Shown: piece after piece, positions 61,607 through 64,000 of the stretch
Numbering within the stretch: position 1 is the stretch's first letter
How the letters are laid out: every line of letters begins with the position of its first letter
From: SABI01 sp963676605
Lineage (GTDB): Bacteria > Spirochaetota > Spirochaetia > Sphaerochaetales > Sphaerochaetaceae
Length of the DNA: 64,000 bases
Assembly: GCA_963676605.2 (NCBI GenBank)
Contig: CAXXSP010000063.1
Coordinates: forward strand, 1-64,000
Direction: 5' to 3'
The notes under the pieces: model-generated
Seen by the model: only the letters and a program-made list of their open reading frames with translations
Databases searched by the model: none
What the model was told of the DNA's origin: nothing
Translations under genes and position numbers: made by a program

Positions 61607-62815
61607 ATGCCTGAAGCTCAGGTATACAGCGTAAGTGCCATCACCAATGTAATAAAGACTCAGCTCGAGATGCAGTTTCCGAGAATCATGGTCACCGGTG
61701 AGATCAGTAATTTCCGCCCCGCTGCGAGCGGGCACTTCTATTTTGCCGTGATGGATGCGCACAGCTCTCTTTCGGTGGTGATGTTCCGTTCCCGGCAGAG
61801 GAACGTACCGTTCCGCCCCAAGGACGGCGATAAGGTGATCATTACCGGCGGTATCAGCGTGTATCAGGCACGGGGAACCTACCAGCTTATTGCAGAGTCG
61901 ATGCGATATGCAGGAGAAGGAGATATCCTCGCACTTCTCGAAGAGCGCAAGCGCAGGTATGCTGCACTCGGTTACTTTGATGAAGAGCGCAAGAAACCTA
62001 TTCCTCCCTTTCCGAAGACGATCGGAGTTGTTACGAGCGAGACCGGTGCCGCCATACGTGATATCCTGAATGTTCTTGAGCGGAGAAGCAGGGGTGCCCG
62101 CATCATCATCTTCCCTACCCTCGTGCAGGGAGAGAAAGCCGGAGAGATGATCGCACGCAGGATAGATCAGGCGGCACGCATGGCTGATCTGGATGTGCTC
62201 ATCGTTACACGTGGAGGCGGGTCGATTGAAGATCTGCTCCCGTTCAGTGAAGAAAGGGTCATCGAGGCGGTGTACCGCTGCCCTATCCCTCTTATCAGCG
62301 CCGTAGGCCATGAGATCGATCATGCCCTGTGTGACTATGTGGCAGATATGCGCACTCCGACGCCCTCAGCCGCGGCAGAGGTGGTGAGCACCTCCTACGC
62401 TACGATTATCGAACGGTTCGATTCCTCCCGCAGAGAGATTGCATTGACTATGAATCACCGTATCCGTGCAGCGCGCTCCCTCATGCAGCTGAACTCTCCG
62501 GATATGATGCAGGAAGCGATCCGATCACGTCTCAGGGAGTACACCCAGAAAAATGACGAGCTGTACAGTTCATCAGAACAGTTCGTCTCTCTGAAGATAC
62601 GGGAGAGGAAACAGGAGCTGAGAACCTGGTCAGAGAAACTGCAGGCTCTCAGCCCACTCAGTATCCTCTCGAGAGGCTATGCGATCGTGACGAAGACGGG
62701 AGATGCTACTCCCCTGAGGAGTGCCGACCAGGCAGAATCAGGAGAAAAACTGTCAATACGGCTCCACAGCGGTTCTCTCGATGCGACAGCAGACAGCATA
62801 TACAAGGAAGGATGA
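61607..62815 (+). CDS. xseA: exodeoxyribonuclease VII large subunit
   Basis: 402 residues; degrades single-stranded DNA as a complex with XseB. N-terminal OB-fold (VSAITNVIKTQLEMQFPRIMVTGEISNFRPAASGHFYFAVMD) and catalytic core GVVTSETGAAIRDILNVLERR, RGGGSIEDLLPFSEERVIEAV, AVGHEIDHALCDYVADMRTPTPSAAAE. A coiled coil follows. Start ATG 61607 is 9 bases after GGAG. xseB overlaps its stop by 4 bases. Confidence 0.96.
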   Translation: MPEAQVYSVSAITNVIKTQLEMQFPRIMVTGEISNFRPAASGHFYFAVMDAHSSLSVVMFRSRQRNVPFRPKDGDKVIITGGISVYQARGTYQLIAESMRYAGEGDILALLEERKRRYAALGYFDEERKKPIPPFPKTIGVVTSETGAAIRDILNVLERRSRGARIIIFPTLVQGEKAGEMIARRIDQAARMADLDVLIVTRGGGSIEDLLPFSEERVIEAVYRCPIPLISAVGHEIDHALCDYVADMRTPTPSAAAEVVSTSYATIIERFDSSRREIALTMNHRIRAARSLMQLNSPDMMQEAIRSRLREYTQKNDELYSSSEQFVSLKIRERKQELRTWSEKLQALSPLSILSRGYAIVTKTGDATPLRSADQAESGEKLSIRLHSGSLDATADSIYKEG

Positions 62816-63060
62816 AGGATATGAATATTGAAGAGAAACTTGAACGGATGGAGAGAATTACCCGCTCCCTGAAAGATGAGACAACTCCTCTTGAAGAGGC
62901 CCTGAGCCTTTTTGAGGAAGGAATCAGTATCGGACGGGAAGTTGAGAAGAGCCTCAATGAAGCGGAAAGGAAGGTAGAGATCATTCTCAACGGAGACACC
63001 GATGAAGGAGAACTGCACACCGGAGAGTTCGAGAGTGCAGAACCTTTCGAGCTCAGCTGA
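62812..63060 (+). CDS. xseB: exodeoxyribonuclease VII small subunit
   Basis: 82 residues, two-helix protein (EEKLERMERITRSLKDETTPLEEALSLFEEGISIGREVEKSLNEAERKVEIIL), the typical XseB signature. Four-base overlap with xseA. A second in-frame ATG three codons on is equally possible. Confidence 0.93.
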   Translation: MKDMNIEEKLERMERITRSLKDETTPLEEALSLFEEGISIGREVEKSLNEAERKVEIILNGDTDEGELHTGEFESAEPFELS

Positions 63061-63141
63061 AAGGGAACATCCCTCTCCAGTTGCAAGTGAGGGAACTCCT
63101 CGCTATACTACCTCCCAGAACATAAGGAAACGCACGATACC

Positions 63142-64000
63142 ATGAATAAGATCATTTTCCTCATACAGTGTGAGGACCGCAAGGGACTCCTTGCAGAAAT
63201 CAGTCAGTACTTCTACTCACGGGGATATAACATCCTGCACTGCCAGCAGCACAGTGATACGATCGGGAAGCGCTACTACATGCGCCTTGAGCTCGACCTC
63301 GCCGACCTGAGCACGACACGCAAGGCGCTGCAGGAAGAATTTGCTGTATTTGCAGACTCTCTTTCACTCACCTGGGAATGTCACTTCACCGATTATAAAT
63401 CGAGAGTTGCTATTCTTGTCAGTAAGACAAGCCATACCCTTTTCGATCTCCTCAGCCGTCATCATGAGGGAGACCTTGCCTGCGAGATACCCCTTATCAT
63501 ATCAAACCACCCTGACCTCGAGCATATCGCAGACCAGTTCAAGATTCCCTACTACTATCTCCCGATAGAGAAAGGGAAGAAAGAGGAACAGGAGATGAAA
63601 ATCCGTGATCTGCTGAAGAAACACCATATCGACCTGGTAGTGCTCGCACGGTACATGCAGATCCTGACAAGCGATTTCACCCAGGAATGGTACGGACGGA
63701 TCATCAATATTCATCACGCCTTCCTCCCTGCTTTTCAGGGTGCAAATCCGTACAGAAGAGCATATGAACGCGGGGTGAAGATGATCGGGGCAACGGCACA
63801 TTATGCCTCAGAAGATCTGGACCAGGGTCCGATCATCGAACAGGATGTAGTGAGAGTGAATCACGAGCTCACTCCCGATGCCTTACGGAAAGTAGGAAAA
63901 GATGTGGAAAGAAGGGTGCTGACCCGTGCGGTGGAATCACATCTCGAACACAGAATCATCATCTGGCAGAACAGAACAGTAGTGTTTTCCGCGGCCCATT
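63142..64000 (+). CDS. purU: formyltetrahydrofolate deformylase (runs off the window)
   Basis: Releases formate for purine synthesis from 10-formyl-tetrahydrofolate. At least 286 residues visible and no stop yet. N-terminal ACT domain (IIFLIQCEDRKGLLAEIS), then a formyltransferase-like domain with the catalytic His in INIHHAFLPAF and Asp in SEDLDQGPIIEQD. ARYMQILT is diagnostic. Only a few residues should be missing. It follows xseB by 81 bases, possibly with an independent promoter. Confidence 0.95.
   Translation, partial: MNKIIFLIQCEDRKGLLAEISQYFYSRGYNILHCQQHSDTIGKRYYMRLELDLADLSTTRKALQEEFAVFADSLSLTWECHFTDYKSRVAILVSKTSHTLFDLLSRHHEGDLACEIPLIISNHPDLEHIADQFKIPYYYLPIEKGKKEEQEMKIRDLLKKHHIDLVVLARYMQILTSDFTQEWYGRIINIHHAFLPAFQGANPYRRAYERGVKMIGATAHYASEDLDQGPIIEQDVVRVNHELTPDALRKVGKDVERRVLTRAVESHLEHRIIIWQNRTVVFSAAH

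Noticed and set aside
1..64000. CRISPR arrays, rRNA, tRNA and prophage genes
   Set aside because: No regularly spaced repeats, conserved RNA sequences or phage structural genes were found on reading both strands.

Overview
The window reads as a chromosomal segment of a free-living spirochaete (order Spirochaetales). The inference rests on substrate-binding proteins with an AGEKEA-type mature start, an LL-diaminopimelate aminotransferase route to lysine, a secreted MsrB-MsrA fusion, many two-component and cyclic-di-GMP proteins, and roughly balanced base composition. I assigned the lineage from gene content only. No rRNA, tRNA or CRISPR array was seen.

Layout. 1-5.3 kb is a LacI-controlled sugar operon on the minus strand: regulator, GH32 beta-fructosidase, binding protein and two permeases, with identical 14-bp operators before lacI and before GH32. 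5.4-14.8 kb is signalling: a diguanylate cyclase coupled to a periplasmic binding protein, a monomeric isocitrate dehydrogenase on the plus strand, then a hybrid histidine kinase with an HD-GYP response regulator. 15-16.8 kb is a P-II/ammonium transporter pair behind a near-consensus sigma-54 promoter with phased upstream palindromes. 17-23 kb holds a GH1 glycosidase, a SulP transporter, an IS200-type insertion sequence and an EAL protein. 23-33.7 kb holds an acyl-CoA ligase, a LysE/ArgP pair, small metabolic genes, a transglutaminase-like protein, a ferritin-VIT1 metal transporter and a NarL-type two-component pair. 33.8-35 kb is a compact operon of small membrane/metal proteins under a CsoR-like operator. 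35-48 kb holds transporters, an acyltransferase, MATE, a purine permease, MsrBA, MntP, TatD-like, TcdA and lipoproteins. 48-53 kb is the lysine pathway (lysA, dapL, dapA facing dapB). 53-64 kb holds topB, ferredoxin, tandem TetR genes, abgT/abgA, a Phd/PIN toxin-antitoxin pair, xseAB and purU, which runs off the end.

Five genes are interrupted by single-base frameshifts: the MalF-type permease, GH32, icd (five events), the HD-GYP regulator and abgA. Protein similarity continues perfectly in the alternate frames, so these are either very recent lesions or sequencing/assembly errors. I annotate full spans and give the position of each lesion.

The most notable regulatory structures are the sigma-54/tandem palindrome arrangement at amtB, the CsoR-like operator before the small-protein/SHOCT operon, two genes with strong ribosome-binding sites placed ahead of CTG rather than ATG, and a perfect 16-bp palindrome in front of xseAB.
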